From Candidatus Rhodobacter oscarellae (lineage in GTDB: Bacteria; Pseudomonadota; Alphaproteobacteria; Rhodobacterales; Rhodobacteraceae): a DNA stretch of 64,000 bases. Numbering within the stretch: position 1 is the stretch's first letter; each line of letters starts with the position of its first letter. Below, piece by piece: positions 34,788 to 44,986 of this stretch. Made by a program: the position numbers and the translations under genes. The notes under the pieces are model-generated. The model ran no database searches, had not been told where the DNA came from, and saw only the letters and a program-made list of their open reading frames with translations. The stretch covers positions 1,916,957 through 1,980,956 of the forward strand of contig NZ_LFTY01000002.1 in assembly GCF_001078595.1 (NCBI RefSeq), in the 5' to 3' direction.

Positions 34788-37109
34788 ATGAACGTGCCCG
34801 AGATCTTCGAGAGCATGGAGTACGGACCCGCCCCGGAAAGCGCCGCCGAGGCGCTGGCCTGGCTGGTCGATCGCGGCGCCTCCTTCGGGCATTTCATTGA
34901 CGGCGCCTGGACCGAGCCGCGCGCGGATTTCGCCTCTCAGAACCCCGCAAGTGGCGAGGTGCTCGCCGATCTCACCCAGGCCACCCAGGCGGATGTGGAC
35001 GCCGCCGTGGCCGCCGCCCGCAAGGCGCAGCCCAAATGGGCGCGCCTCTCTGGCCACAGGCGCGCGCGGTATCTCTACGCCCTGGCGCGGCTGGTGCAAA
35101 AGCATAGCCGCCTGCTCGCCGTGCTGGAGACGCTGGACAATGGCAAGCCGATCCGCGAGAGCCGCGACATCGATATCCCATTGGTCTCAAGGCATTTTTA
35201 CTACCACGCCGGGATGGCGCAGCTGATGGAGACCGAGCTGCCCGACCGCCAGCCTCTGGGCGTCTGCGGCCAGGTCTTCCCCTGGAACTTCCCGCTGCTC
35301 ATGCTGGCCTGGAAGATCGCGCCTGCCCTCGCGATGGGCAACACGGTGGTGCTGAAGCCCGCCGAGTGGACCTCGCTGACCGCCCTGAAATTCGCCGAAC
35401 TCTGCCAGGACGCGGGGCTGCCCAAGGGTGTGGTGAACATCGTCACCGGCGACGGGGCAGTGGGCGAACTGATTGTGAACGCGGATGTCGATAAGGTGGC
35501 CTTCACCGGCTCCACCCAGGTCGGCCGCGCCATCCGGCGCGCCACCGCGGGCAGCGGCAAGGCACTGACGCTCGAGCTGGGCGGCAAGTCGCCCTACATC
35601 GTCTTCGACGACGCCGATCTGGACAGCGCCATAGAGGGGCTCGTGGACGCGATCTGGTTCAACCAGGGCCAGGTCTGCTGCGCCGGCAGCCGCCTTCTGG
35701 TGCAGGAAGGCGTGGCCCAGCGTTTCTATGCTAAGCTCAAGAAACGCATGGAGAATTTGCGCATTGGCGACCCGCTGGACAAGTGCATCGACATTGGCGC
35801 TATGGTGGACCCGGTGCAGCGCGCGCGCATCGCCGAGATGGTCGCTGGCAGCGCTGGTGAGGTGCATCAGCCGGTGCAGGCGCCCGAGGGCTGCTACTAC
35901 CCGCCGACGCTGATCACCGGGCTCGCCCCCGCCGACAAGCTGATGCAAGAGGAGATCTTTGGCCCCGTGCTGGTGGGCTGCACCTTCCGCACGCCCGCAG
36001 AGGCGGTGCAGCTGGCCAATAATACCCGCTACGGGCTGGCCGCAAGTGTCTGGTCTGAAAACATAAACCTGGCGCTGGACGTGGCGCCCAAGCTCGCCGC
36101 GGGCGTGGTCTGGGTGAACGGCACAAACATGTTCGACGCCGCCGCGGGCTTTGGCGGCGTGCGCGAGAGCGGGTTCGGGCGCGAGGGCGGCTGGGAGGGC
36201 CTGCGCGCCTATACCAAGCCGAAGGGACGCGGGAAAAAGATCGCAGCAATTCAGGCACATACGGGGTCCGGCGCGACCGAGGGCATCGACCGCACCGCCA
36301 AGCTCTATATCGGCGGCAAGCAGGCCCGCCCCGATGGCGGTTATAGCCGCATGGTCTACTCGCCGCGCGGCAAGGCTTTGGGCGAAGTGGGCCTGGCTAA
36401 CCGCAAGGACATCCGCAACGCGGTAGAGGCCGCGGGCAAGGCGACCGGCTGGTCCAAGGCCACGGCGCATAACCGCGCGCAGGTGATCTACTACATCGCC
36501 GAGAACCTCTCGGCCCGCGCGGGCGAGTTCGCGGGCCGTATCCGCGACCTCACCGGCGCAAGCGCGGCCAAGGCGAAGGCCGAGGTCGAGGCCGCAATTG
36601 AACGCCTATTCAGTTTTGCCGCCTGGGCCGACAAATACGACAGCGCGGCCAAGCCCGTACCCCTGCGCGGCATGGCGCTGGCGATCAACGAACCCGTTGG
36701 CACGATTGGGATTTTCTGCCGCGACGACGCGCCCCTGCTGGGCCTCATCGAGGCCATCGCCCCCGCCATCGCCATGGGCAACCGGGTGGTCGCGGTGGCC
36801 TGCGAGCCCTTCCCGCTGGCGGCCACGGATTTCTATCAGGTGCTGGAAACCTCGGACCTGCCCGGCGGCGTGGTCAACATCCTCACCGGCGCGCATGCCG
36901 AGCTTGCGCCGCATCTGGCCGGGCATATGGATGTCGACGCGGTCTGGAGCTTCTCGGGTGCGGATCTGTCAAAGGTGATCGAGACCGAGGCCGCCACGAA
37001 CCTCAAACGAAGCTGGGTGAACCACGGCCAGCAGCGCGACCACACGGATCGCGACTGGCTGGCGGCGGCGACAGAGGTCAAGACCGTCTGGGTGCCCTAC
37101 GGAGAATAG
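34788..37109 (+). CDS. Two-domain aldehyde dehydrogenase
   Basis: 773 residues. The first ALDH module (about 30-480) is complete: cofactor segment FPWNFPLLMLAWKIAPAL, VAFTGSTQVGR, the catalytic Glu in LELGGKSPYIVF, and the catalytic Cys in FNQGQVCCAGSRLL (Cys297/298). A second ALDH-like module (about 505-773) keeps the Rossmann part (GTIGIFCRDDAPLLGLIEAIAPAIAMGNRVV) but ends without a catalytic Cys domain, so it is probably structural or non-catalytic. Following deoC, it should oxidise acetaldehyde to acetate. The ATG at 34788 has TTAGGAG 7 nt upstream. Confidence 0.92.
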   Translation: MNVPEIFESMEYGPAPESAAEALAWLVDRGASFGHFIDGAWTEPRADFASQNPASGEVLADLTQATQADVDAAVAAARKAQPKWARLSGHRRARYLYALARLVQKHSRLLAVLETLDNGKPIRESRDIDIPLVSRHFYYHAGMAQLMETELPDRQPLGVCGQVFPWNFPLLMLAWKIAPALAMGNTVVLKPAEWTSLTALKFAELCQDAGLPKGVVNIVTGDGAVGELIVNADVDKVAFTGSTQVGRAIRRATAGSGKALTLELGGKSPYIVFDDADLDSAIEGLVDAIWFNQGQVCCAGSRLLVQEGVAQRFYAKLKKRMENLRIGDPLDKCIDIGAMVDPVQRARIAEMVAGSAGEVHQPVQAPEGCYYPPTLITGLAPADKLMQEEIFGPVLVGCTFRTPAEAVQLANNTRYGLAASVWSENINLALDVAPKLAAGVVWVNGTNMFDAAAGFGGVRESGFGREGGWEGLRAYTKPKGRGKKIAAIQAHTGSGATEGIDRTAKLYIGGKQARPDGGYSRMVYSPRGKALGEVGLANRKDIRNAVEAAGKATGWSKATAHNRAQVIYYIAENLSARAGEFAGRIRDLTGASAAKAKAEVEAAIERLFSFAAWADKYDSAAKPVPLRGMALAINEPVGTIGIFCRDDAPLLGLIEAIAPAIAMGNRVVAVACEPFPLAATDFYQVLETSDLPGGVVNILTGAHAELAPHLAGHMDVDAVWSFSGADLSKVIETEAATNLKRSWVNHGQQRDHTDRDWLAAATEVKTVWVPYGE

Positions 37110-37167
37110 CCTCTCGGCGGCGAGGAGATCTGTTGCCTTTGGCCAACCGCCGACACAGGCCCGCCCC

Positions 37168-39528
37168 TCAGGCAGCAGGTGCCGCCTGCCTCGCCGAGAC
37201 GCGATGCCAGACCAGCATCGCGATCCCAGCCGCGAAGGCAGGCCCGTAGACCAGCGGATCACCGGCCATCACCAGCGCGGCCAGCACTAGCCGCGCGATC
37301 CACTCCCAGGCCGCCAGGGGCCGCGTGTCGAACCTCGCCAGCGCGCTGGCCAGCAGCACCAGCGCCAGCAAGAGCCGAACCAGCAGCAGCGCCAGCGCCA
37401 CGATGTCCACCGTTCCATCATAGCCCGGCAGATAGCCGCCCGAGGTCGAGGTCGGGTCCAGGAACGCCTGCTCGATCAGCAGCAGCTCTGGATACATCGC
37501 GAACACGAACGGGATCACGAACATCACGATGCCGATCTTCACCGCCGCGAACCCCGTGGCCATCGGGTCCTGCTTGGTCAGGCTCGCCGCCGCAAACGCC
37601 GCCAGCGCCACCGGAGGGGTGATGGCGCTCGCCACCGCGAAGTAGAAGATGAACATATGCGCGGCGAAGATCGACAGCCCCAGCCCCGCCAGCACCGGCC
37701 CCATCAAGAGCGCCACGTTCACATATGCCGGCACCGCGGGCATGCCCATGCCAAGCAGCACCGCCAGCGCCATCGTCGCCCCCAGTGCGATGAACTGGAA
37801 CACAACCGAGCCGCCATCGCCCAATCCCAGCGACTTCAACCAGCCCAGCACGTCCAGCGAGATGAACACCGGCAGCCCGGTGAACTTCAGGCAGAAGTCG
37901 ATGATCGAGACCGCCAGGAACATCAGGTAGAGCGTCGAGATCAGGATGCCCGCGTTCGACATCGCGTCGATCAGCTTGCGCGGCTTGGCGCGCATCTCGG
38001 GGTCCAAAAACAGCAGCAGCACTAGGAAGATCACCGCGAACCAGCCCGCGCTGCCCGCGTCTCCGGCGGCGTTCTGCACGATCCCCAGCACCCAGGGCAG
38101 ATCGCTGGCCCGGCACACGCCGCCCGAGATCTCGACCGTCGCGCCCAGGATCCATCCCAGCGGGCCGCAGCCCACGGCCTCTTTGCTGGTCAAAAGCAGG
38201 CACAGGATCACCAAGATAGGCCCAAAGATCATCCCGAGGTTAAGATAGTCCTGGCGGCCCAGATGCATCTCGGGCGTCAGCGCGCCAATGGCGGTGATGT
38301 TCTGCTTGCGCGCCTGGTAGACCGCCGCCAGGAACAGGCAGAAGAAGTAGCACAAGGCCGGGATCGCCGCCGCGATGATGATATCGGCGTAGGGCACGCC
38401 CGTCAGCGCCGCCAGCACGAAGGCCGCGACCCCCATCACCGGCGGCATCACCGAGCCTCCCGAGGAGGCCGCCGCCTCCATCCCGCCCGCGAAGACCTTG
38501 GAGAAGCCGCGCTTGACCATCATCGGGATCGTCAGCACGCCCGTGGACAGCACGTTCACGATCGGCCCGCCGCTGATTGTGCCGAACATCGCGCTGGAGA
38601 CAATCGCCGCATGCGCCGGGCCGCCGTTCAGCTTGCGCGTCCAGCGGAAGGCCAGCTTGATCAGCGACTGCCCGCCCGCGCTGGCGCCAAACAAGGACCC
38701 CAGGATCAAATAGGGGAAGATGGTGTTCATGATGATGTCCATGAACCGCCCCAAGAGCCCCGAGGCGTCATTGACCAGGATGTCATGCACCTTGGGGCGC
38801 CCGTCCGACAGCATCCGCGGCTCGCCCGCGAGCTTGGTCATCAGGTATTTGTTAATGTCGTCCGGCCCATGGAAGTACCACACCAGCACGGTGCCGATGG
38901 TATAGGCCGCGACCAGGATGGCGACGATCACCAAAGGCAGGCCCCAGACCTTGGTGTTATAGCCCAAAAAGATCACCACCGCCGCGCCCATGATCGCCAC
39001 CAGCCAGCCGCCGGTGGTGCCCACGCATTGCGGGTCGTCAACGGTGGTGGGCTCGGGCAGCCCGTAAAGCGAGGCCCATTCCTTCTCGGCCTTCAGGCTC
39101 TCGGCGATCAGCCGCGCGCGCTCGCCGGTGAGCTGGTCGATCAGGCAGATCGCCTCGAACTCCACCAAGTATGTCAGCGCAATGCCGACGCCCGCCACCA
39201 CCAGGGCGACGTCCATCAGCAGGCCAAAGCGCCGCCTTGCGGCGGTCTTGCCCGCCCAGGCGCGCCACATCGAATGCTTCAGCGCCACGATCAGCATCAT
39301 GCCCGCGAAGACGAAGGGAAAGAACCACTCGCGCGGGAACTTGCGCAAGAGGATCCAGTCCCAGCCCGTGACCTGCTTGACCAGCGCGTCATAGCCCGGG
39401 ATGCCCGGCGTGGCGTTCATCAGCCCCACGACCACCAGCAGCACCGCCAGCCAATACAAGAGCCGGTTGGTGGCCTTGGTGTCGGCCTCTGGCGTAGAGG
39501 CGGCCGGTTCAGAGCTCGTGTTGGACAT
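37168..39528 (-). CDS. TRAP transporter permease, fused DctQ-DctM (TAXI type)
   Basis: 786-residue inner-membrane protein. Seen: an N-terminal small-subunit-like region with about four or more helices (LLYWLAVLLVVVGLM, WFFPFVFAGMMLIVAL). The large 12-helix domain follows from about residue 230, with the family segment SAMFGTISGGPIVNVLSTGVLTIPMMVKRGFSKVFAGGMEAAASSGGSVMPPVMGVAAFV. The C-terminus adds several hydrophobic segments. It works with the TAXI receptor encoded 78 bp upstream; sodium- or proton-driven uptake of a carboxylate or amino acid is typical. The start is the ATG at 39528. Confidence 0.94.
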   Translation of the reverse strand: MSNTSSEPAASTPEADTKATNRLLYWLAVLLVVVGLMNATPGIPGYDALVKQVTGWDWILLRKFPREWFFPFVFAGMMLIVALKHSMWRAWAGKTAARRRFGLLMDVALVVAGVGIALTYLVEFEAICLIDQLTGERARLIAESLKAEKEWASLYGLPEPTTVDDPQCVGTTGGWLVAIMGAAVVIFLGYNTKVWGLPLVIVAILVAAYTIGTVLVWYFHGPDDINKYLMTKLAGEPRMLSDGRPKVHDILVNDASGLLGRFMDIIMNTIFPYLILGSLFGASAGGQSLIKLAFRWTRKLNGGPAHAAIVSSAMFGTISGGPIVNVLSTGVLTIPMMVKRGFSKVFAGGMEAAASSGGSVMPPVMGVAAFVLAALTGVPYADIIIAAAIPALCYFFCLFLAAVYQARKQNITAIGALTPEMHLGRQDYLNLGMIFGPILVILCLLLTSKEAVGCGPLGWILGATVEISGGVCRASDLPWVLGIVQNAAGDAGSAGWFAVIFLVLLLFLDPEMRAKPRKLIDAMSNAGILISTLYLMFLAVSIIDFCLKFTGLPVFISLDVLGWLKSLGLGDGGSVVFQFIALGATMALAVLLGMGMPAVPAYVNVALLMGPVLAGLGLSIFAAHMFIFYFAVASAITPPVALAAFAAASLTKQDPMATGFAAVKIGIVMFVIPFVFAMYPELLLIEQAFLDPTSTSGGYLPGYDGTVDIVALALLLVRLLLALVLLASALARFDTRPLAAWEWIARLVLAALVMAGDPLVYGPAFAAGIAMLVWHRVSARQAAPAA

Positions 39529-39559
39529 GCGCGCTTTCGCTACAATCTTATGTGCTCGC

Positions 39560-39580
39560 GCCCCGGGCTTGACCCGGGGC
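39560..39580. repeat. Palindromic repeat GCCCCGG-GCTTGAC-CCGGGGC
   Basis: 7-bp perfect arms with a 7-base loop in the 78-bp gap between receptor and permease genes of the TRAP operon. It is one of five family members in the window. Its place between receptor and translocator resembles that of the 16498 palindrome in the ABC operon. Confidence 0.85.
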
Positions 39581-39606
39581 GGTGTGCTCTTTGTTTCGAG
39601 GCCGCG

Positions 39607-40659
39607 TTACGGCTTGGCGCAGTCCGGCACGGTATGGCCCGCCTCTTCCCAGGCGCGCACCGCACCGGGGTGGTATTTCAGCGGCATCGCCCCGCACATA
39701 CCCGTCGAGGAGGGGTCCGCAATCTCGCCCAATCCCACGCCCGGCAGGAACGGGGTCTTGATCTTGATGGCGTCCAGATTGTCCAGCACGACCTTGGTCA
39801 GTTGATAGGCCAGCTCCTCGTCCATGTCCTTGTGCACGATCTCGCCGCCCACGGTGGCCACGCCCCGGAACATGTCGTCCTCGGAGACCACGGTCACGCC
39901 CTCGGGCTGAATCGCATTGCTCAGCGGCATGATCAGGCGACCAGAGCCCGGCGCCTTCATGTATTTCTCCGCCGCCTCGCTTTCAAAGGCCCCCTTGGGC
40001 ATCGACCACATGGTCATGGCCCCGGCCGAGACCGCGCGGGTGTGGCGCCCATCGGGGAAGCTCGAGGGCAGCACGAAGGCGTCCGCCGAGCCGTCGGTCA
40101 TCGTCTTGGGGCCCTGGTCCCAGTTCACCTGCAAGCCGGTGTAGTCCTCGCCGTCGCTCAGCCCGGTGACGATTTTGACCACCCCGCGCGCGTTGGTCAG
40201 CGCGGCACCGCGCGGCGGGCCGTTATAGATCGTGGCCCCGGCGATGTCGTCCCAGCCCTTCACCTTCGAGGTCTCGTAGGCCGACAGCGTGAAGACGCCA
40301 AAGCGGTAGGTGTAGAGCACCGAAAGCTCTCCGGCCAGCTCGGCGCCCTGCTCGGGCCCAAGCTTGGCGTAGGGCCCCACGCCCTTGGACATAAGGAACG
40401 GCAGTATGAACGGCGCCGCGGTGATGTCGGTCTTGCCCTCGGCGGTGTTCTGCAGCGAGTTTGTCAGCGTCTGGCCGGTGGCGACCTGCACGTCGGCCAC
40501 GCCTGCGGCGCCGGCGAACTCGCCCAGGGCCAGCACGGTGTTGCCCGGCACGCCCGCCGCGTTCGCGGTCTCGGCGGTGAGGTTTTGTTGGGCGAGCGCC
40601 GCTGCACTGCTCAACGCGCCCGCCACGGCAAACGCGACAAAGTATTTCGATAGTTTCAA
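39607..40659 (-). CDS. TAXI-family TRAP transporter solute-binding protein
   Basis: 350-residue periplasmic receptor. I choose a TTG start at 40659: GGGAGGAG lies 6 nt upstream and the product then begins with a textbook signal peptide (MKLSKYFVAFAVAGALSSAA, cleavage near ALAQ). The ATGs at 40716 and 40692 add 12-20 hydrophilic residues with no ribosome binding site. Seen: GVPGNTVLALGEFAGAAGVADVQV, a ligand-lobe AYETSKVKGWDDIAGATIYNGPPRGAA, and C-terminal AMPLKYHPGAVRAWEEAGH, typical of TAXI receptors. Two cysteines near the C-terminus may form a disulfide. It is divergent from a MarR regulator. Confidence 0.92.
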   Translation of the reverse strand: MKLSKYFVAFAVAGALSSAAALAQQNLTAETANAAGVPGNTVLALGEFAGAAGVADVQVATGQTLTNSLQNTAEGKTDITAAPFILPFLMSKGVGPYAKLGPEQGAELAGELSVLYTYRFGVFTLSAYETSKVKGWDDIAGATIYNGPPRGAALTNARGVVKIVTGLSDGEDYTGLQVNWDQGPKTMTDGSADAFVLPSSFPDGRHTRAVSAGAMTMWSMPKGAFESEAAEKYMKAPGSGRLIMPLSNAIQPEGVTVVSEDDMFRGVATVGGEIVHKDMDEELAYQLTKVVLDNLDAIKIKTPFLPGVGLGEIADPSSTGMCGAMPLKYHPGAVRAWEEAGHTVPDCAKP

Positions 40660-40749
40660 GTTTTTCTCCTCCCAGAGCGCCAATTCAGCCATTATTCTTG
40701 CTGTTTTACTTGGCAACGTTCCCAGAGCGCGTGTTCAAAATCAAGGCTT

Positions 40750-40767
40750 TTGTGGCACATGCCACAA
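40750..40767. promoter_or_regulatory. Putative MarR operator, TTGTGGCA-CA-TGCCACAA
   Basis: Perfect 8-bp arms with a 2-bp centre in the 175-bp divergent gap between the TAXI receptor and the marR-like gene. It lies 91 bp from the receptor start and 68 bp from the regulator start. A wider inverted pair, CTTGGCAA near 40710 and TTGCCAAG near 40785, flanks it. Size and symmetry suit a MarR dimer. Confidence 0.7.
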
Positions 40768-40834
40768 TCGCGATTGCCAAGCGCGCGACCCGTTCGGTAC
40801 CCTCGCGCCACGCCAGGCGCAGCCGGAGGGGCCA

Positions 40835-41323
40835 ATGAGTTTGCCCGACCATAAGAACGACCCCTATTTTCGGGAGTTCATCAACATCCCGCTGATCCGC
40901 GCCAGTCGAAAGATGCAGAACGCGTTCTATCGGGCGGCGCTGGCGCCGCGGGGCCTGTCGATCCAGGAATGGCGCACCCTCTTGGTCTGCACGCGGCTCA
41001 AGGACGACCACCTGCGCGCCATCGCCCGCTGGGGCGTGCTGGACGCCACCCATGTCAGCCGCGCCACGGCCAGCCTTGAGACCAAGGGCCTGGTGCGCCG
41101 CTACGCCGACCCCAAGGACGTGCGCCGCAAGCGCATCGCGATCACCCAGGCGGGCGAGGCCTTGGTCGCCGAGATCTGGCCCGAGGCGCAGTCCCTCGAC
41201 GCCCATATCCGCGCCTCCCTGGGCGAGGCTGAATACGCCGCGCTCCGGACGGCCCTGATGCAGATCCTGGATACCGAGCTCTTGGCCCCGGCGGCGCGTG
41301 AGGGCAGCCTCGCGGCGGAGTGA
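40835..41323 (+). CDS. MarR-family transcriptional regulator
   Basis: 162-residue winged-helix regulator. Seen: dimerisation helices (PLIRASRKMQNAFYRAALAPRGLSI...), the winged helix with LRAIARWGVLDATHVSRATASLETKGLVRRYADPKDVRRKRIAITQAGEAL, and a C-terminal helix ending AAREGSLAAE. The ATG at 40835 follows AGCCGGAGGGGCC; the open frame continues 150 codons upstream as an overlap shadow of the receptor gene. It is divergent from the TRAP operon and probably represses it. Confidence 0.9.
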   Translation: MSLPDHKNDPYFREFINIPLIRASRKMQNAFYRAALAPRGLSIQEWRTLLVCTRLKDDHLRAIARWGVLDATHVSRATASLETKGLVRRYADPKDVRRKRIAITQAGEALVAEIWPEAQSLDAHIRASLGEAEYAALRTALMQILDTELLAPAAREGSLAAE

Positions 41324-41327
41324 CGCC

Positions 41328-42074
41328 CTAGGCGAGGGCGTCCCACAGCATCTTCACGGCCAGCAGCGCCAGCAGCCCCAGGATCACCCGGTCGAACACC
41401 TCCCGCGACAGCCGCCGCCCGATCCAGGCGCCCAGCGGCATGCAGGCCGTCAGCGGGATCAGCGCCAGGCAGCCCAGCCAGAAACGCTCCCATGTCATGA
41501 TCCCCAAGAGGACCTGGGTGGGCAGCTGCACCAGCCCCATGGCAAGAAAGAACACCGATACCGTGGCGATGAAGGTCGCCCGCGGCATCTGCATGGCGCT
41601 CAGAAAGGTCACCGAGACCGGCGCCGATATCCCCGCCGCCCCCTGCATCACGCCCGCGACCAGCCCGGCCGGCACCACCAGTCCCCGCGCCAATCGCATC
41701 GGCAGCTGCCAGTCTGGCCGCGACAGCCGGAAGACCACATAGACCAGCACGACCACCGCCACGCCAAGCATCAGCACCTCCGGATCCGCCGCCGCCAGCG
41801 CCAAGGTGCCCAGCACCGCGCCCGCGACACCGGCCCCGGCGAAGGCGATCACAAACCGCCGCTCCGCCAATGCGCCGCGATACTGCACGGCCTGGATGAG
41901 GTTGGAGATCACGTTGGGCATCACAAACAGCGCCACCGCCAGCGGCACGTCGTAGAGCAGCGCCAAGAGAGGCACCGCCAGGATCGGCGCACCCGCGCCC
42001 GCCGCGCCCTTCAGGACCCCGCCCGCCGCGAAAGCGCATGCGATCAGGATCACGTTGGTTAGGTCTGCCATCAT
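41328..42074 (-). CDS. TauE/SafE-family sulfite or organosulfonate exporter-like membrane protein
   Basis: 248 residues with about eight hydrophobic helices. Seen: LTNVILIACAFAAGGVLKGAAGAGAPILAVPLLALL (the first conserved half repeat), VMPNVISNLIQAVQYRG, and a second half LVVPAGLVAGVMQGAAGISAPVSVTFLSA, matching the internal repeat of TauE/SafE proteins. Members export sulfite, sulfoacetate and other small anions. The ATG at 42074 is preferred over the TTG at 42095. It converges with the MarR gene, five bases apart. The substrate is unknown. Confidence 0.87.
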   Translation of the reverse strand: MMADLTNVILIACAFAAGGVLKGAAGAGAPILAVPLLALLYDVPLAVALFVMPNVISNLIQAVQYRGALAERRFVIAFAGAGVAGAVLGTLALAAADPEVLMLGVAVVVLVYVVFRLSRPDWQLPMRLARGLVVPAGLVAGVMQGAAGISAPVSVTFLSAMQMPRATFIATVSVFFLAMGLVQLPTQVLLGIMTWERFWLGCLALIPLTACMPLGAWIGRRLSREVFDRVILGLLALLAVKMLWDALA

Positions 42075-42223
42075 GCTCAGCAGAGTTAGACGCAATCAGC
42101 GCGCCTGGACACCGCGAAAACGCAGAGACATTCCGGCGCCGGAGCCTGGAAAGCCAGCGCGACCCAAGCGCGCAACGATCTGCGAAGGCTGTGTTTGGCC
42201 CGGAGCAGGCGTTTGGACGGGCC

Positions 42224-42365
42224 AAATCTCTTGCAAGAGATTTGCACTTTCCTTCCAAGGAAAGTTGGGCCCGCAAGCGGCCAAGAGATCGCCCTAGGCG
42301 GATCATCTCGTGTCGCGCCAAAGAAACTCTTGCAAGAGTTTCGCAATTTTCTTGCAAGAAAATTG
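42224..42365 (+). repeat. 142-bp four-palindrome element, copy 2
   Basis: Palindromes: 42224-42243 (AAATCTCTT/AAGAGATTT arms), 42246-42265 (ACTTTCCTT/AAGGAAAGT), 42324-42341 (AAACTCTT/AAGAGTTT) and 42344-42365 (CAATTTTCTT/AAGAAAATTG). Order, orientation and total length equal copy 1. The spacer differs in the middle but keeps TGGGCCCGC at its left end. It lies between the divergent TauE-like start and the adk stop. Confidence 0.95.
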
Positions 42366-42411
42366 TCGCGTGCCAAGATCCGATCCAGGCGAAAACCGCC
42401 CAGAAAGCCGC

Positions 42412-42990
42412 CTAGCCCAATGCGCCCTTAATGGCGCTGGACACCTCGGCGATCTCGCCCAGGCCATCCACTGACTGCAGATTCCCCTTGGCATGGTAGT
42501 AGCCGATCAGCGGCGAGGTCTGCTTGTAGTAGGCCATCAGGCGCACCTTGAGGCTTTCCTCGTTGTCGTCGGCGCGCACGGGCTGCCCCGCGGCGGCGGC
42601 CTCTTTGGCGCGGCCCACGATCCGGCCCACCAGGACCTCGTCATCGACCTGCAGCTCGATCACCGCGTCCAGCTTCATGCCCATCTCGGCCAGCAGCGCG
42701 CCCAGCGCGTCGGCTTGCGCCAGCGTGCGCGGGAAGCCGTCAAAGATGAACCCGCCAGCGGCGCCACCGGCCTCCAGCTTCTCGCGGATCAGCCCGATCA
42801 CGATCTCGTCGGTCACCAGGTTGCCGCGGTCCATCACATCGGCCACGATCTTGCCCATCTCGGTGCCCGAGCTGCGCGCCTCGCGCAGCATGTCGCCGGT
42901 CGAGAGCTGCATCATGGCGCGCTCGTCGACCAGGATCTGCGCTTGCGTGCCTTTACCGGCGCCCGGGGGGCCAAGCAGAATTATGTTCAT
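42412..42990 (-). CDS. adk: Adenylate kinase
   Basis: 192-residue cytosolic enzyme interconverting AMP + ATP and 2 ADP. Seen: P-loop [11 protein letters not shown] (residues 7-17), AMP-site [11 protein letters not shown], the [16 protein letters not shown] motif, and [11 protein letters not shown] at the LID. The LID is of the short, cysteine-free type. It is last gene of rplO-secY-adk on the minus strand, 50 bp after secY. The usual downstream rpsM-rpsK-rpoA-rplQ are absent here. Confidence 0.97.
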   Translation of the reverse strand: MNIILLGPPGAGKGTQAQILVDERAMMQLSTGDMLREARSSGTEMGKIVADVMDRGNLVTDEIVIGLIREKLEAGGAAGGFIFDGFPRTLAQADALGALLAEMGMKLDAVIELQVDDEVLVGRIVGRAKEAAAAGQPVRADDNEESLKVRLMAYYKQTSPLIGYYHAKGNLQSVDGLGEIAEVSSAIKGALG

Positions 42991-43040
42991 CTAGTCCGTC
43001 TCCTCCGCCCCAGCCGTTAGGGCGGAGCGCGCGTTGCGCG

Positions 43041-44399
<1,359 letters not shown>

Positions 44400-44470
44400 A
44401 GGTGGTCTCTCTTATGCGTGCGCCGCCCGATCGGTCTCCCGGGGCGGCGCTAGGAAAACTTGGGGTAGAT

Positions 44471-44494
44471 GTAAGGGCGGGGTGGCCGCCCTAC
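44471..44494. repeat. Hairpin between rplO and secY, GGGCGG-GGTGG-CCGCCC
   Basis: 6-bp perfect arms (44475-44480 and 44486-44491) with GTA and TAC at the outer ends, in the 101-bp rplO-secY gap. Placed between ribosomal protein and translocon cistrons, it may modulate read-through or mRNA stability. No T-tract is present. Confidence 0.6.
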
Positions 44495-44500
44495 AACCAC

Positions 44501-44986
44501 TTATTCCGCCGCTGGCGCCGCCGATGCCTGGCTTGTGACCGTCAGCGTGCCGCCGGCCTTCTCGACCGCTTCCTTGGCCGAGGCGCTGGCGCCGGTCACC
44601 TCAAGGGTCACCTTGGCGTCGAATTCGCCCTTGGCGAGGATGCGCACGCCGTCCAGCTTGCGCCGCACCAGGCCGCTTTCGACCATCACGTCCTCGGTGA
44701 TCGTGGCCTTGGCGTCGATCTTGCCGGCCTCGATGAACTTGGCGAGGATACCGAGGTTCACCACGGCGAACTTCTTGCGGTTGGGCTTGTTGAATCCGCG
44801 CTTGGGCAGGCGCTGGTAGAGCGGCATCTGGCCGCCCTCGTAGCCGTTGATGGCCACACCCGAGCGGGATTTCTGGCCCTTGATGCCGCGCCCTGCGGTC
44901 TTGCCGGTGCCCGAGCCCGGCCCACGGCCGACGCGCTTGCGCTTCTTGGTTGCACCGGGATTGTCCCGAAGATCGGTCAGTCTCAT
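44501..44986 (-). CDS. rplO: 50S ribosomal protein L15
   Basis: 161-residue 23S-binding protein of the large subunit. Seen: [43 protein letters not shown]..., the L15 N-terminal signature, then [19 protein letters not shown] and a C-terminal [19 protein letters not shown]. The ATG at 44986 has AGGAGAAG 5 nt upstream; the frame above it is shadow. Unusually, no rpmD, rpsE or other spc gene lies upstream. Instead a palindromic element begins 213 bp away. Confidence 0.97.
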   Translation of the reverse strand: MRLTDLRDNPGATKKRKRVGRGPGSGTGKTAGRGIKGQKSRSGVAINGYEGGQMPLYQRLPKRGFNKPNRKKFAVVNLGILAKFIEAGKIDAKATITEDVMVESGLVRRKLDGVRILAKGEFDAKVTLEVTGASASAKEAVEKAGGTLTVTSQASAAPAAE

